DNA of 64,000 nucleotides from VAZQ01 sp046733355 (GTDB lineage: Bacteria > Pseudomonadota > Alphaproteobacteria > Rhizobiales > Xanthobacteraceae). Shown here in pieces: positions 57,245 to 64,000 of this stretch. A program made the position numbers and the translations under genes. Under the pieces are notes generated by a model that was not told where the DNA came from, did no database searches, and worked only from the letters and a program-made list of their open reading frames with translations. The first letter of the stretch is position 1. Every line of letters starts with the position of its first letter. The stretch is taken from positions 13,134-77,133 of the forward strand of contig JBKPOZ010000126.1 in NCBI GenBank assembly GCA_046733355.1, in the 5' to 3' direction.

Positions 57245-57363
57245 AGATCAAAGGGGATGGGGTTCCCCGAAACCGCTCCGCAGAGCTGATGACCCCTACC
57301 GCGTTCGCAGCAGATGCGGCGGTAGCACGTTCTCTACCCGCCCGCCGCGCAGCGGGCTTTTTT
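57245..57363 (+). promoter_or_regulatory. Structured leader RNA with terminator: riboswitch candidate for a cation:proton antiporter
   Basis: The plus strand can form GGGG(57253-57256) with CCCC(57293-57296), enclosing GGGGTTCCCC (57259-57268) and GCTC-CGCA-GAGC (57275-57286). Next comes TACCGC(57297-57302) with GCGGTA(57319-57324). An intrinsic terminator follows (57340-57363), and then the antiporter's AAAGGAG site and ATG 57392. This is the layout of a transcriptional riboswitch. The position before a cation/proton antiporter recalls the nhaA-I and nhaA-II RNA motifs, reported as Li+ sensors, but I cannot match it to a covariance model here. The AAAGGGGATGGGG start could also invite comparison with the yybP-ykoY (Mn2+) type. 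Confidence 0.65.
57340..57363 (+). terminator. Intrinsic terminator in the antiporter leader
   Basis: GCCCGC-CGCGCA-GCGGGC followed by six T. It lies 28 bases upstream of the antiporter start codon, so it must be conditional for the gene to be expressed from an upstream promoter. Confidence 0.85.
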
Positions 57364-57391
57364 GTTCCCGCACACAGAAAGGAGATCAGCG

Positions 57392-58528
57392 ATGGAGAAC
57401 GTCTGGTTTCAGTCTGCGTTGTGGATGGCATTGGCGCTGCTGGCAGCGATAGGGTCCCTGTTCATCACCATCTCGGCCGCCTTGTTCGAGATCGTCATCG
57501 GCGCTCTCGCAGGGAATACAGTGGGCCTGCCGCTCACTCCCTGGATCGACTACATCGCCGGCTTCGGCGCCATCGTACTGACCTTTCTGGCGGGCACCGA
57601 TATCGACCCGCACGTCGTCAAGCGCAATTTTGGTTCGAGCGTCACCATCGGGCTGATGGGATTTTTTGCGCCCTATCTCGGGTGCTTGTTGCTGGCCCGC
57701 TACGGCCTGGGCTGGCCGTGGCCAGAAGCGCAGATCGCAGGCATTGCTCTTTCCACGACGTCGGTCGCGGTCGTTTATGCGGTGATGGTCGAGACCGGCT
57801 ACAACCGGACCGAGCTCGGCAAAATCATTCTGGCGGCATGCTTCATCAACGACATTGGGACGGTGCTGGCACTCGGGCTCGTATTCGCAAACTACAATAT
57901 CTATCTGCTCTCCTTCGCTGCAGCGACCATCATGGCGATGGCAGCACTTCCCTGGATCGTGTCTTGGCTGTTTGCGCGCATTGGCGGAAGGACCAGCGAG
58001 CCCGAGATCAAGTTCATATTCCTCGTGCTCTTTGCTCTCGGGGGCCTCGCCAATCTGGGAAAGAGCGAGGCGGTGTTGCCCGCCTATCTGATCGGGATGT
58101 CATTGGCCCCATTCTTCATGAAGCAAAGGGAACTGCAGGTCAGGATGCGCGCCATCTGCTTCGCGTTCCTGACGCCGTTTTACTTCCTCAAGGCCGGCTC
58201 CCTCATTGAGGCGCGCGCGCTGGTCGCCGGTGCCGGACTGATTGCGCTGTTCCTGGCGATGAAGATGGTCACGAAATTCGTAGGCATTCTGCCTTTAACG
58301 TGGCATTTCAAGTTTGATCGACGCGAGGGCATGTACACGACGTTGATGATGTCGACCGGTCTGACATTCGGCTCGATATCTGCGCTGTTCGGTCTCACTA
58401 ATCACATCATTAGCCCGGAGCAATACACGATACTTCTGACTGCAGTGATCGGCAGCGCGGTCGTGCCCACGCTGATTGCACAGATTTGGTTTCACCCCCA
58501 TTTCGAGCCGCTGGAGGAGGACGCGTAG
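57392..58528 (+). CDS. Monovalent cation:proton antiporter (CPA2/KefB-type membrane domain)
   Basis: 378 aa with about twelve hydrophobic segments and no C-terminal TrkA-N (RCK) domain. Family motifs include GFGAIVLTFLAGTDIDPHVV near TM3-4 and ACFINDIGTVLALGLVF, where the aspartate in the INDIGT unit is in the place of the ion-binding acidic residue of Na+/H+ exchangers. Best placed in the Kef/NapA-like CPA2 group. AAAGGAG is seven bases before the ATG. It is controlled by the leader RNA upstream. Its stop is close to the phoR-like gene downstream on the same strand. Confidence 0.88.
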   Translation: MENVWFQSALWMALALLAAIGSLFITISAALFEIVIGALAGNTVGLPLTPWIDYIAGFGAIVLTFLAGTDIDPHVVKRNFGSSVTIGLMGFFAPYLGCLLLARYGLGWPWPEAQIAGIALSTTSVAVVYAVMVETGYNRTELGKIILAACFINDIGTVLALGLVFANYNIYLLSFAAATIMAMAALPWIVSWLFARIGGRTSEPEIKFIFLVLFALGGLANLGKSEAVLPAYLIGMSLAPFFMKQRELQVRMRAICFAFLTPFYFLKAGSLIEARALVAGAGLIALFLAMKMVTKFVGILPLTWHFKFDRREGMYTTLMMSTGLTFGSISALFGLTNHIISPEQYTILLTAVIGSAVVPTLIAQIWFHPHFEPLEEDA

Positions 58529-58577
58529 GCGCAGGCGCCGCTCCACTCCGGACACCTGGCTCGCGAGAGGTTTGCAG

Positions 58578-59627
58578 TTGACGCTCGTACAACTGGAGAA
58601 TCTTGTCGAAGCTCTGCCGGATGCTGCTGTTGCGATCGACATGCGGGAAATTGTCATCGCGTCCAATGCGCCCGCACGTGCCCTCGCGCCGGCACTGCGC
58701 ATCAGGGGTCCTCTTTCGATCGCCTGGCGAGCGCCGTCTCTGCTCGAGGCGGTTCGCGCGGCGGCAGCAATGGGAATCCCGCAACGCGTGGAACTTGCGG
58801 AGCAGGTGCCGGCTGAGCGCTGGTTCGAGGTACACATCGTTCCGCTCCCGCTCGCGACGACGGCCGCTGGCGAGCAGGGGTTACTGCTGGTTTTTCACGA
58901 TCTCACCCCGCTTCGCCGCAGCGAGCAGATGCGCGCCGATTTCGTGGCGAACGCAAGCCATGAATTACGCACGCCGCTCGCGACACTCTCGGGGTTCATC
59001 GAGACGCTGCGGGGCAGCGCGCGCGCAGATGCGGCAGCGCGCGAGCGCTTCCTCGGCATCATGCATGCACAGGCTCGCCGCATGACCCGGCTGATCGACG
59101 ATTTGCTTTCTCTGTCGCGTATCGAATTGAAAGAGCATATTCGACCGCAGGACAGCGTCGATCTCATCGGCGTGATGCGCCAGGTAGCGGACGCCCTGCA
59201 GCCGCTGGCGGAGGATCGGCAAGTCGAACTGCACATCGCGGCGCCGCCTTCGCCGGTGACCGTGCGGGGCGACCGGGACGAGTTGATTCGCGTGTGCGAA
59301 AATCTGACGGAGAACGCGCTCAAGTACGGCGCATCCGGCGCACGGGTAGACGTGGTGGTTTCAAACGATGTGGCGAAGCGCGAGGCGCGCATCGAGGTGC
59401 GGGATTACGGCCCCGGGATTGCGCCCGAGCATTTGCCGCGCCTGACTGAACGTTTCTATCGCGTCGACGTCTCGCAGAGCCGTTCGGAGGGCGGCACCGG
59501 TCTCGGCCTCGCTCTGGTCAAGCACATTCTCAACCGGCACGGCGGCCGGCTCTCGATCGCCAGCACTCCTGGCGCGGGGGCTATCTTTACGGTCCATCTG
59601 CCATTCGGCGAGACCCCAAGCGGCTAA
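58578..59627 (+). CDS. phoR: PhoR-like histidine kinase lacking membrane segments
   Basis: 349 aa. PAS-like domain (LVEALPDAAVAIDMREIVIA ... LVFHDLTPLRRSEQ), HisKA with FVANASHELRTPLATLSGF, DDLLSLSRIE, then HATPase_c motifs NLTENALKYGASG, RDYGPGIAPEHLPRLTERFY and GGTGLGLALVKHIL. The order and the pst operon downstream identify it as PhoR-type. No TM helices precede the PAS domain: the frame upstream overlaps the antiporter's 3' end and is Arg-rich and unconserved. A TTG at 58578 with GAGAGG upstream is the best start. It may sense Pi through PstB/PhoU in the cytoplasm. The partner phoB is not in the window. Confidence 0.82.
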   Translation: MTLVQLENLVEALPDAAVAIDMREIVIASNAPARALAPALRIRGPLSIAWRAPSLLEAVRAAAAMGIPQRVELAEQVPAERWFEVHIVPLPLATTAAGEQGLLLVFHDLTPLRRSEQMRADFVANASHELRTPLATLSGFIETLRGSARADAAARERFLGIMHAQARRMTRLIDDLLSLSRIELKEHIRPQDSVDLIGVMRQVADALQPLAEDRQVELHIAAPPSPVTVRGDRDELIRVCENLTENALKYGASGARVDVVVSNDVAKREARIEVRDYGPGIAPEHLPRLTERFYRVDVSQSRSEGGTGLGLALVKHILNRHGGRLSIASTPGAGAIFTVHLPFGETPSG

Positions 59628-59812
59628 ATAAATCTGCGTGAGCCAGCCACTTCGCACGGGCACTGAACTCGATTGCAGCTAGCGGCAAGCGATGCGCCAA
59701 GCGTTTTTGATCGCAGCCCATGGTCGCATTGGATACCGCCGGTACACGCCATAGTACAAAAGAAAGCGTTCAAGAAACTGCATGGTCGTGTCTGCTGGTA
59801 TTTGCAACGTCT

Positions 59813-60115
59813 CTACGCTGCTGGGCCAAGGATTGGTCGCGGGGAGATGTGCCCGGAGCGGCGGAACGCATGATTGCATCGATCAACCGCAACCGGGCGC
59901 CGACGCTCGCTGTCTTCGGACGCGGTCGCGTGAAAGAAGAGGCTGGTTCTGAACATTTGATTGCAATTCTCGCACCACCAAGCGTTTCGGATATGAAACG
60001 CCGAGACATACTCCGCTCCTATTGCCATGTGGATTTTCTGATCGCAGTTGCGGCAGAGCTGAACCTGACCGGCCCTTGCTGTTGCGGTCCTCTCAAACTG
60101 AAGCTGTTCATGCAT
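59813..60115 (-). CDS. Zinc-ribbon hypothetical protein, 100 aa
   Basis: ATG 60115 is preceded by GAGGAGAGG at good spacing. Two CxxC pairs (QLCRNCDQKI and WWCENCNQMF), 29 residues apart, form a probable zinc ribbon. The C-terminal 40 residues are basic and low in structure. It lies on the opposite strand between phoR and pstS. The flanks 59628-59812 and 60116-60239 show no gene. The function is unknown; a plus-strand frame over the same region lacks a ribosome site and domains. Confidence 0.6.
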   Translation of the reverse strand: MHEQLQFERTATARAGQVQLCRNCDQKIHMAIGAEYVSAFHIRNAWWCENCNQMFRTSLFFHATASEDSERRRPVAVDRCNHAFRRSGHISPRPILGPAA

Positions 60116-60239
60116 GGGAACCTCTCCTCGACGTTTTATGGCATCGCAGTCCTACTTTGAGTCTGTAACAGCCCGATGAACGCAAATGCTGCATAACTGC
60201 CCTGTTGAAACAGCGGATAAATGACGTGGACATGTTCCT

Positions 60240-60257
60240 ATGTCATCTCCATGTCAT
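60240..60257 (+). promoter_or_regulatory. Possible second pho box (two 7-mers)
   Basis: ATGTCAT-CTCC-ATGTCAT: two 7-base direct repeats with the 4-base spacing of a PhoB half-box pair. It lies 127 bases upstream of the better pho box. It may serve pstS or the divergent zinc-ribbon gene. Confidence 0.45.
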
Positions 60258-60383
60258 GCGATCGGCCTATTTCGTCGTTGCGCAGTCGTTGCCCTGTATG
60301 CAATTCGCCGCCGTTTGACGATCTCCAGGTCTAGGCTCGGAGTTCCGTTGCGTCAGTACTCCGAGCCGGCTGCGCTAATCGCA

Positions 60384-60412
60384 CTGTCATCGGACTGTCA
60401 TGCAAGCGTCAT
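60384..60412 (+). promoter_or_regulatory. Pho box upstream of pstS
   Basis: CTGTCAT-CGGA-CTGTCAT-GCAA-GCGTCAT: three PhoB 7-mers in direct repeat, each 11 bases apart, close to the consensus CTGTCAT. It lies 53 bases before the pstS start. PhoB~P should activate pstSCAB here under phosphate limitation. Confidence 0.88.
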
Positions 60413-60464
60413 ACAACATCGAAGGCGCTGGGCTGTCCTTCGGCTCAACGAACAGGAGAAAACG

Positions 60465-61508
60465 TTGAAAGTGATGATTTCAATTATGGTTGCCTGCATC
60501 TTTGCCGGCGCAACCTCTGCAGGCGCAATCGACATCTCGGGTGCCGGGGCTACATTCCCGTATCCGATCTATGCGAAATGGGCAGACGCCTACAAAAAAG
60601 AGACCGGCGTCGGTCTCAATTACCAGTCCATCGGTTCCGGAGGGGGAATCAAGCAGATTCAGAACAAGACCGTAACGTTCGGCGCTTCCGACATGCCGCT
60701 CATGCTTGGGCAGTTGAACAAAGACGGCCTCGTCCAGTTCCCGACCGTCATCGGAGGAGACGTTCCGGTCGTGAACATCGATGGGATTAAAGCCGGCGAT
60801 CTTAAGCTCGATGGACCTACACTTGCACGGATATTTCTCGGGGAGATCAGGTTCTGGAATGACGCCGCCATTCAGAAGCTCAATACACAGGCAAAGCTGC
60901 CCGCGCAGCCGATCGTTGTCGTTCACCGCTCGGATGGGTCAGGAACGACGTTCATCTGGACCGACTACCTCTCGAAGGTAAGCGCGGATTGGAAATCCAA
61001 AGTGGGAGCGAGCACCTCGGTCGAGTGGCCCGTGGGTATTGGCGCCAAGGGAAATGAAGGCGTCGCGAACAACGTTCAGAACACGAAGGGATCCATCGGT
61101 TATGTCGAGTACGCCTACGCCAAGCAGAACAGGCTGGCGACGGTGGCGGTGATCAACAGGGAGGGCAAGCCGATCGAGCCCAATTCCGCATCGTTCCAGG
61201 CGGCGGCCGCGAACGCAAAATGGGACAGCACAAATGGCTTCTACGCCATTCTTACCGACCAGGGCGGAGCCGGATCCTGGCCCATTGCAGGCGCCACCTT
61301 TATTCTCATTCACAAACAGTCCAAAGACCCCGCTGCTGCCGTCGAGGCGCTGAAGTTTTTCGCGTGGGCTTACGCCAAAGGTGACAAGATGGCGGAGGAG
61401 CTCGACTACGTCGCCATGCCGCAGAACGTAAAAGCCGAAATTCAGAAGATGTGGGCAAGCGAGATCAGGGACGCGAGCGGCAAGCCGATATACGCGATAT
61501 CCCAGTAG
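60465..61508 (+). CDS. pstS: Phosphate ABC transporter substrate-binding protein PstS
   Basis: 347 aa. The signal peptide is short (MISIMVACIFAGATSAGA). Phosphate-binding loops GAGATFPYPIYAKW (near the mature N-terminus), GSGGGIKQIQNKTVTFGASD and VHRSDGSGTTFIWTDYLS carry the family residues that hydrogen-bond phosphate. TTG 60465 is the start, with AGGAG six bases upstream; ATG 60474 would be too close to that site. Under the pho box at 60384. Confidence 0.95.
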   Translation: MKVMISIMVACIFAGATSAGAIDISGAGATFPYPIYAKWADAYKKETGVGLNYQSIGSGGGIKQIQNKTVTFGASDMPLMLGQLNKDGLVQFPTVIGGDVPVVNIDGIKAGDLKLDGPTLARIFLGEIRFWNDAAIQKLNTQAKLPAQPIVVVHRSDGSGTTFIWTDYLSKVSADWKSKVGASTSVEWPVGIGAKGNEGVANNVQNTKGSIGYVEYAYAKQNRLATVAVINREGKPIEPNSASFQAAAANAKWDSTNGFYAILTDQGGAGSWPIAGATFILIHKQSKDPAAAVEALKFFAWAYAKGDKMAEELDYVAMPQNVKAEIQKMWASEIRDASGKPIYAISQ

Positions 61509-61527
61509 CCTCACGTCGGATGCGTGT

Positions 61528-62517
61528 GTGGCGGACGTCGCGTTCTGGAACGAAAGCAAGAGTCCTGGAGTCGCACCACGGGCTCAGGCAATCGCGCGGA
61601 TGCGACGGCTCGATGTCGTCTACCGCATTCTCACCCAAGGCGCGGCTGTGGCGGTGCTGGTCATTCTTGGCGCAGTCATTGTCGCGCTGGTGAACGGATC
61701 ACTGCCGGCACTGCGGGCATTTGGCCTGAGTTTCGTCGTCGACCAGCATTGGAACCCCGTCACCGAACGATTTGGTGCGCTCGCGGCGATCTACGGAACG
61801 CTCGTCACTTCGTTGATCGCACTCGTTGTGGCCGTGCCGGTTGGAATGCTCATTGCCGTGTTTCTCACCGAGCTTTGCCCGATGTGGCTGCGCCGCCCCA
61901 TCGGCATCGCCATCGAGCTGCTCGCCGGCATCCCCAGCATCATCTATGGCATGTGGGGTCTCTTCCTGCTCGCACCATTTCTGCAGCAGTCGCTGCAGCC
62001 TTTTCTCATCGCAAGCTTTGGCAGCGTGCCTCTTCTCTCATCGCTGTTTGCAGGACCGCCATACGGGATTGGCATGCTTACTGCGGGCCTCATCCTTTCG
62101 GTAATGGTGCTTCCGTTCATCACGTCAATTTCGCGCGATGTGTTCGCGGCCGTCCCGCCGGTGCTGAAGGAAGCGGCTTACGGGATCGGCTGCACAACCT
62201 GGGAGGTCGTGCGCCACGTGGTCTTGCCCTACGCGCGCATGGGCGTGATCGGCGGCGTGATGCTCGGCCTGGGACGGGCGCTCGGCGAAACAATGGCGGT
62301 GACATTCGTCATCGGCAACGCGCATCGCGTCTCTGCGTCGATTCTGGCGCCGGGCACGACCATTTCGGCAACGATTGCCAACGAGTTCACCGAAGCGGTG
62401 GGAGATCTCTACACATCCGCGCTGATCGCCCTCGGACTCATTCTCTTTCTCATCACCTTCGGCGTGCTTGCGGCAGCACGCTACATGCTGCTGCGTATCG
62501 AGCGCCGGACAGGATAG
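61528..62517 (+). CDS. pstC: Phosphate ABC transporter permease PstC
   Basis: 329 aa with about six TM segments. Family motifs are ELLAGIPSIIYGMWGLF, MVLPFITSISRDVFAAVPPV and the EAA loop LKEAAYGIGCTTWEVVRHVV. GTG 61528 is the likely start; the ribosome site is weak, so translation may depend on pstS expression. Forms the membrane channel with PstA. Confidence 0.94.
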   Translation: MADVAFWNESKSPGVAPRAQAIARMRRLDVVYRILTQGAAVAVLVILGAVIVALVNGSLPALRAFGLSFVVDQHWNPVTERFGALAAIYGTLVTSLIALVVAVPVGMLIAVFLTELCPMWLRRPIGIAIELLAGIPSIIYGMWGLFLLAPFLQQSLQPFLIASFGSVPLLSSLFAGPPYGIGMLTAGLILSVMVLPFITSISRDVFAAVPPVLKEAAYGIGCTTWEVVRHVVLPYARMGVIGGVMLGLGRALGETMAVTFVIGNAHRVSASILAPGTTISATIANEFTEAVGDLYTSALIALGLILFLITFGVLAAARYMLLRIERRTG

Positions 62518-62520
62518 CCC

Positions 62521-63363
62521 ATGCGTAACCGTTACGCAGCACGCCGGCGTCGTCACCGCGTTGCGATGGGAATGTCGCTTGCCGCAACTGCCTTCGGCCT
62601 GGGCTGGCTCGTTCTCATCCTCGGTGCGTTGATATGGGAGGGTTTCAGCGGACTTTCCGTTGCGGTGTTCACGCAGACGACGCCGCCGCCCGGCGCCGCG
62701 GGCGGGTTGCTCAACCCCATTGTCGGCAGCCTGATCATTACGGCGCTTGCAATTCTGATCGGTACCCCCATAGGCATATTGGCGGGAACCTATATGGCCG
62801 AATATGGCCGTTATGGTCGGCTGACTACGGTCGTGCGGTTCATCAACGATATTCTGCTCAGCGCACCGTCGATCGTGATCGGTTTGTTCATCTACGAAGT
62901 CCTGGTGGTGCCGGTCGGACATTTCTCGGGGTTTGCCGGCGCGGTTGCCCTCGCCGTCATCGTCATGCCGGTCGTGGTGCGCACGACCGAGGACATGTTG
63001 CGGCTTGTGCCGAACTCCTTGCGTGAGGCCGCCGCGGCACTCGGCTTGACGCGCGCGGTGGTGATCCGGCGGGTGTGCTATCGGGCCGCGCGCGCCGGCA
63101 TGCTCACCGGCGTCCTCCTTGCCGTGGCCCGCATCAGCGGAGAGACCGCTCCGCTCCTGTTCACCGCATTGAACAATCAATTCTGGAGCCTTGACGTCGC
63201 TGCTCCCATGGCCAGCCTGCCGGTGGTGATCTTTCAGTTCGCGCTTTCACCCTATCAGGACTGGCAGCAGCTTGCCTGGACCGGGGCGCTCATCATCACC
63301 TCTGCGGTGCTCATGCTGAGCATCATTGCGCGCATCGTTGCAGCGCCAGGTAAACAGTCATGA
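62521..63363 (+). CDS. pstA: Phosphate ABC transporter permease PstA
   Basis: 280 aa with about six TM segments: FINDILLSAPSIVIGLFIYE, VMPVVVRTTEDMLRLVPNSL, then the EAA loop LREAAAALGLTRAVVIRRVC. Starts three bases after the pstC stop and overlaps pstB by four bases (ATGA at 63360-63363). Confidence 0.94.
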   Translation: MRNRYAARRRRHRVAMGMSLAATAFGLGWLVLILGALIWEGFSGLSVAVFTQTTPPPGAAGGLLNPIVGSLIITALAILIGTPIGILAGTYMAEYGRYGRLTTVVRFINDILLSAPSIVIGLFIYEVLVVPVGHFSGFAGAVALAVIVMPVVVRTTEDMLRLVPNSLREAAAALGLTRAVVIRRVCYRAARAGMLTGVLLAVARISGETAPLLFTALNNQFWSLDVAAPMASLPVVIFQFALSPYQDWQQLAWTGALIITSAVLMLSIIARIVAAPGKQS

Positions 63364-64000
63364 ATGTTGCAGTCCTGAAAGATTCGTCGGCCGTGCAGAA
63401 CAGCGATGCGGCAGAGCTGGTGGAAAAAATCTCACTGCGCGGACTGAGCTTCTTTTATGGAGAGACGAGGGCGCTGAAGGATATCACGTTGCCGCTCTAT
63501 CGGGGAAAAGTGACCGCCTTCATCGGCCCGTCCGGCTGCGGAAAATCGACGCTGCTGCGTGTGCTCAACCGCATCTACGATCTCTACCCCGGCCAGCGCG
63601 CCGAGGGACAAGTACTGCTCGACGGCGACAATATCCTCGACGCGGGCCAGGACCCGATCCTGTTGCGCGCGCGGATCGGCATGGTGTTCCAGAAGCCGAC
63701 GCCGTTTCCGCTCTCGATCTACGAGAACGTCGCGTTCGGCGTGCGGCTACATCAGAAGATGGCGAGTTCCGAGCTCGACGGCCGGGTCGAGTCGGCGCTC
63801 AAGCGCGCCGCCTTGTGGAACGAGGTGAAGGACAAGCTCCACGCCAGCGGGCAAAGCCTGTCGGGCGGGCAGCAGCAGCGGCTTTGCATCGCACGCACCG
63901 TTGCGGTGCAGCCGGAAGTGATCCTGCTCGATGAGCCGTGTTCGGCGCTCGACCCGATCTCGACCGCGAAGATCGAGGAGCTGATTACGGAGCTGAAGGC
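63360..64000 (+). CDS. pstB: Phosphate ABC transporter ATP-binding protein PstB (3' end outside window)
   Basis: The first 213 residues of PstB are visible. They include RGLSFFYGETRALKDITLPL, Walker A GPSGCGKSTLLRVLNR (the RxxNR is PstB-typical), Q-loop MVFQKPTPFPLSIYENVAFG, signature SLSGGQQQRLCIARTVAVQP and Walker B VILLDEPCSALDP. The frame is open to the last base. phoU and phoB would be expected downstream. Confidence 0.95.
   Translation, partial: MNVAVLKDSSAVQNSDAAELVEKISLRGLSFFYGETRALKDITLPLYRGKVTAFIGPSGCGKSTLLRVLNRIYDLYPGQRAEGQVLLDGDNILDAGQDPILLRARIGMVFQKPTPFPLSIYENVAFGVRLHQKMASSELDGRVESALKRAALWNEVKDKLHASGQSLSGGQQQRLCIARTVAVQPEVILLDEPCSALDPISTAKIEELITELK

Noticed and set aside
59720..60160. 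A 146-codon plus-strand frame between phoR and pstS
   Set aside because: No ribosome site or domain. The opposite strand has a well-placed ribosome site and a four-cysteine zinc ribbon.

Overview
The window is 64 kb of high-GC alphaproteobacterial chromosome. Gene content and dispersed repeats point to the order Hyphomicrobiales, near Bradyrhizobium or Xanthobacteraceae-like genera: orphan Bug-type solute-binding proteins, HWE and PAS kinases, the 185-aa HNH endonuclease, DUF3606, and palindromic repeats of the GTAGCCCGGATG, GTAGGGTGGGC and CCCGCGAAAGCGGGGA kinds. No rRNA, tRNA, transposase or CRISPR array was seen.

Layout. 1-3500: the 3' end of a urease operon (ureC partial, ureE, ureF, ureG), with a fumarylacetoacetase-family gene coupled to ureG. 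3507-9898 (minus): a nitrite assimilation cluster with an NNP nitrate/nitrite transporter, a NirA-type siroheme reductase, an unusual [4Fe-4S]-FAD-NAD(P) reductase and a siroheme synthase with a broken methyltransferase domain. 10210-18485 (minus): two large soluble sensor kinases, one with eleven tandem 92-residue HAMP-type units. 18894-21789: HNH nuclease, esterase, AlkA-type glycosylase and an epoxide-hydrolase-like protein. 21922-26378: an ABC importer followed by an AtuA/DUF1446 pair. 26436-34066: DUF805, L,D-transpeptidase, two Bug proteins, a GH114-like protein, a nucleotide-kinase/ParB-like fusion, a DUF2304/GT2 pair and a frameshifted M24 peptidase.

34040-41889 (minus) is the most coherent catabolic unit: a membrane-anchored GH114-like protein, then a BadF/NagK-type sugar kinase, an AgaS-like SIS isomerase/deaminase, a GatZ/KbaZ subunit, an EamA permease and a Tat-exported GH36 enzyme. 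Together they suggest use of galactosamine- or N-acetylgalactosamine-containing glycans. 42132-50861 holds small zinc-ribbon and membrane proteins, a CtrA-like site, a candidate small RNA with its own terminator, a Crp/Fnr regulator, a PAS hybrid kinase and several frameshifted genes. 50862-53906: GST, DegP-like protease, DUF3606 and another Bug protein. 53923-57159: a complete polar amino-acid ABC importer. 57245-58528: a structured leader RNA with an intrinsic terminator in front of a cation:proton antiporter. 58578-64000: a PhoR-like kinase without membrane segments, then pho boxes and pstSCAB (pstB cut by the window end).

Five loci read correctly only if one base is restored in a short homopolymer. 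They suggest either base-calling errors in this assembly or a decaying region; one of them could instead be a programmed -1 frameshift. The best candidates for new biology are the antiporter leader RNA, the galactosamine cluster with its two GH114-like paralogues, the kinase/ParB-like fusion, the small RNA near 43.2 kb and the unusual reductase next to nirA.
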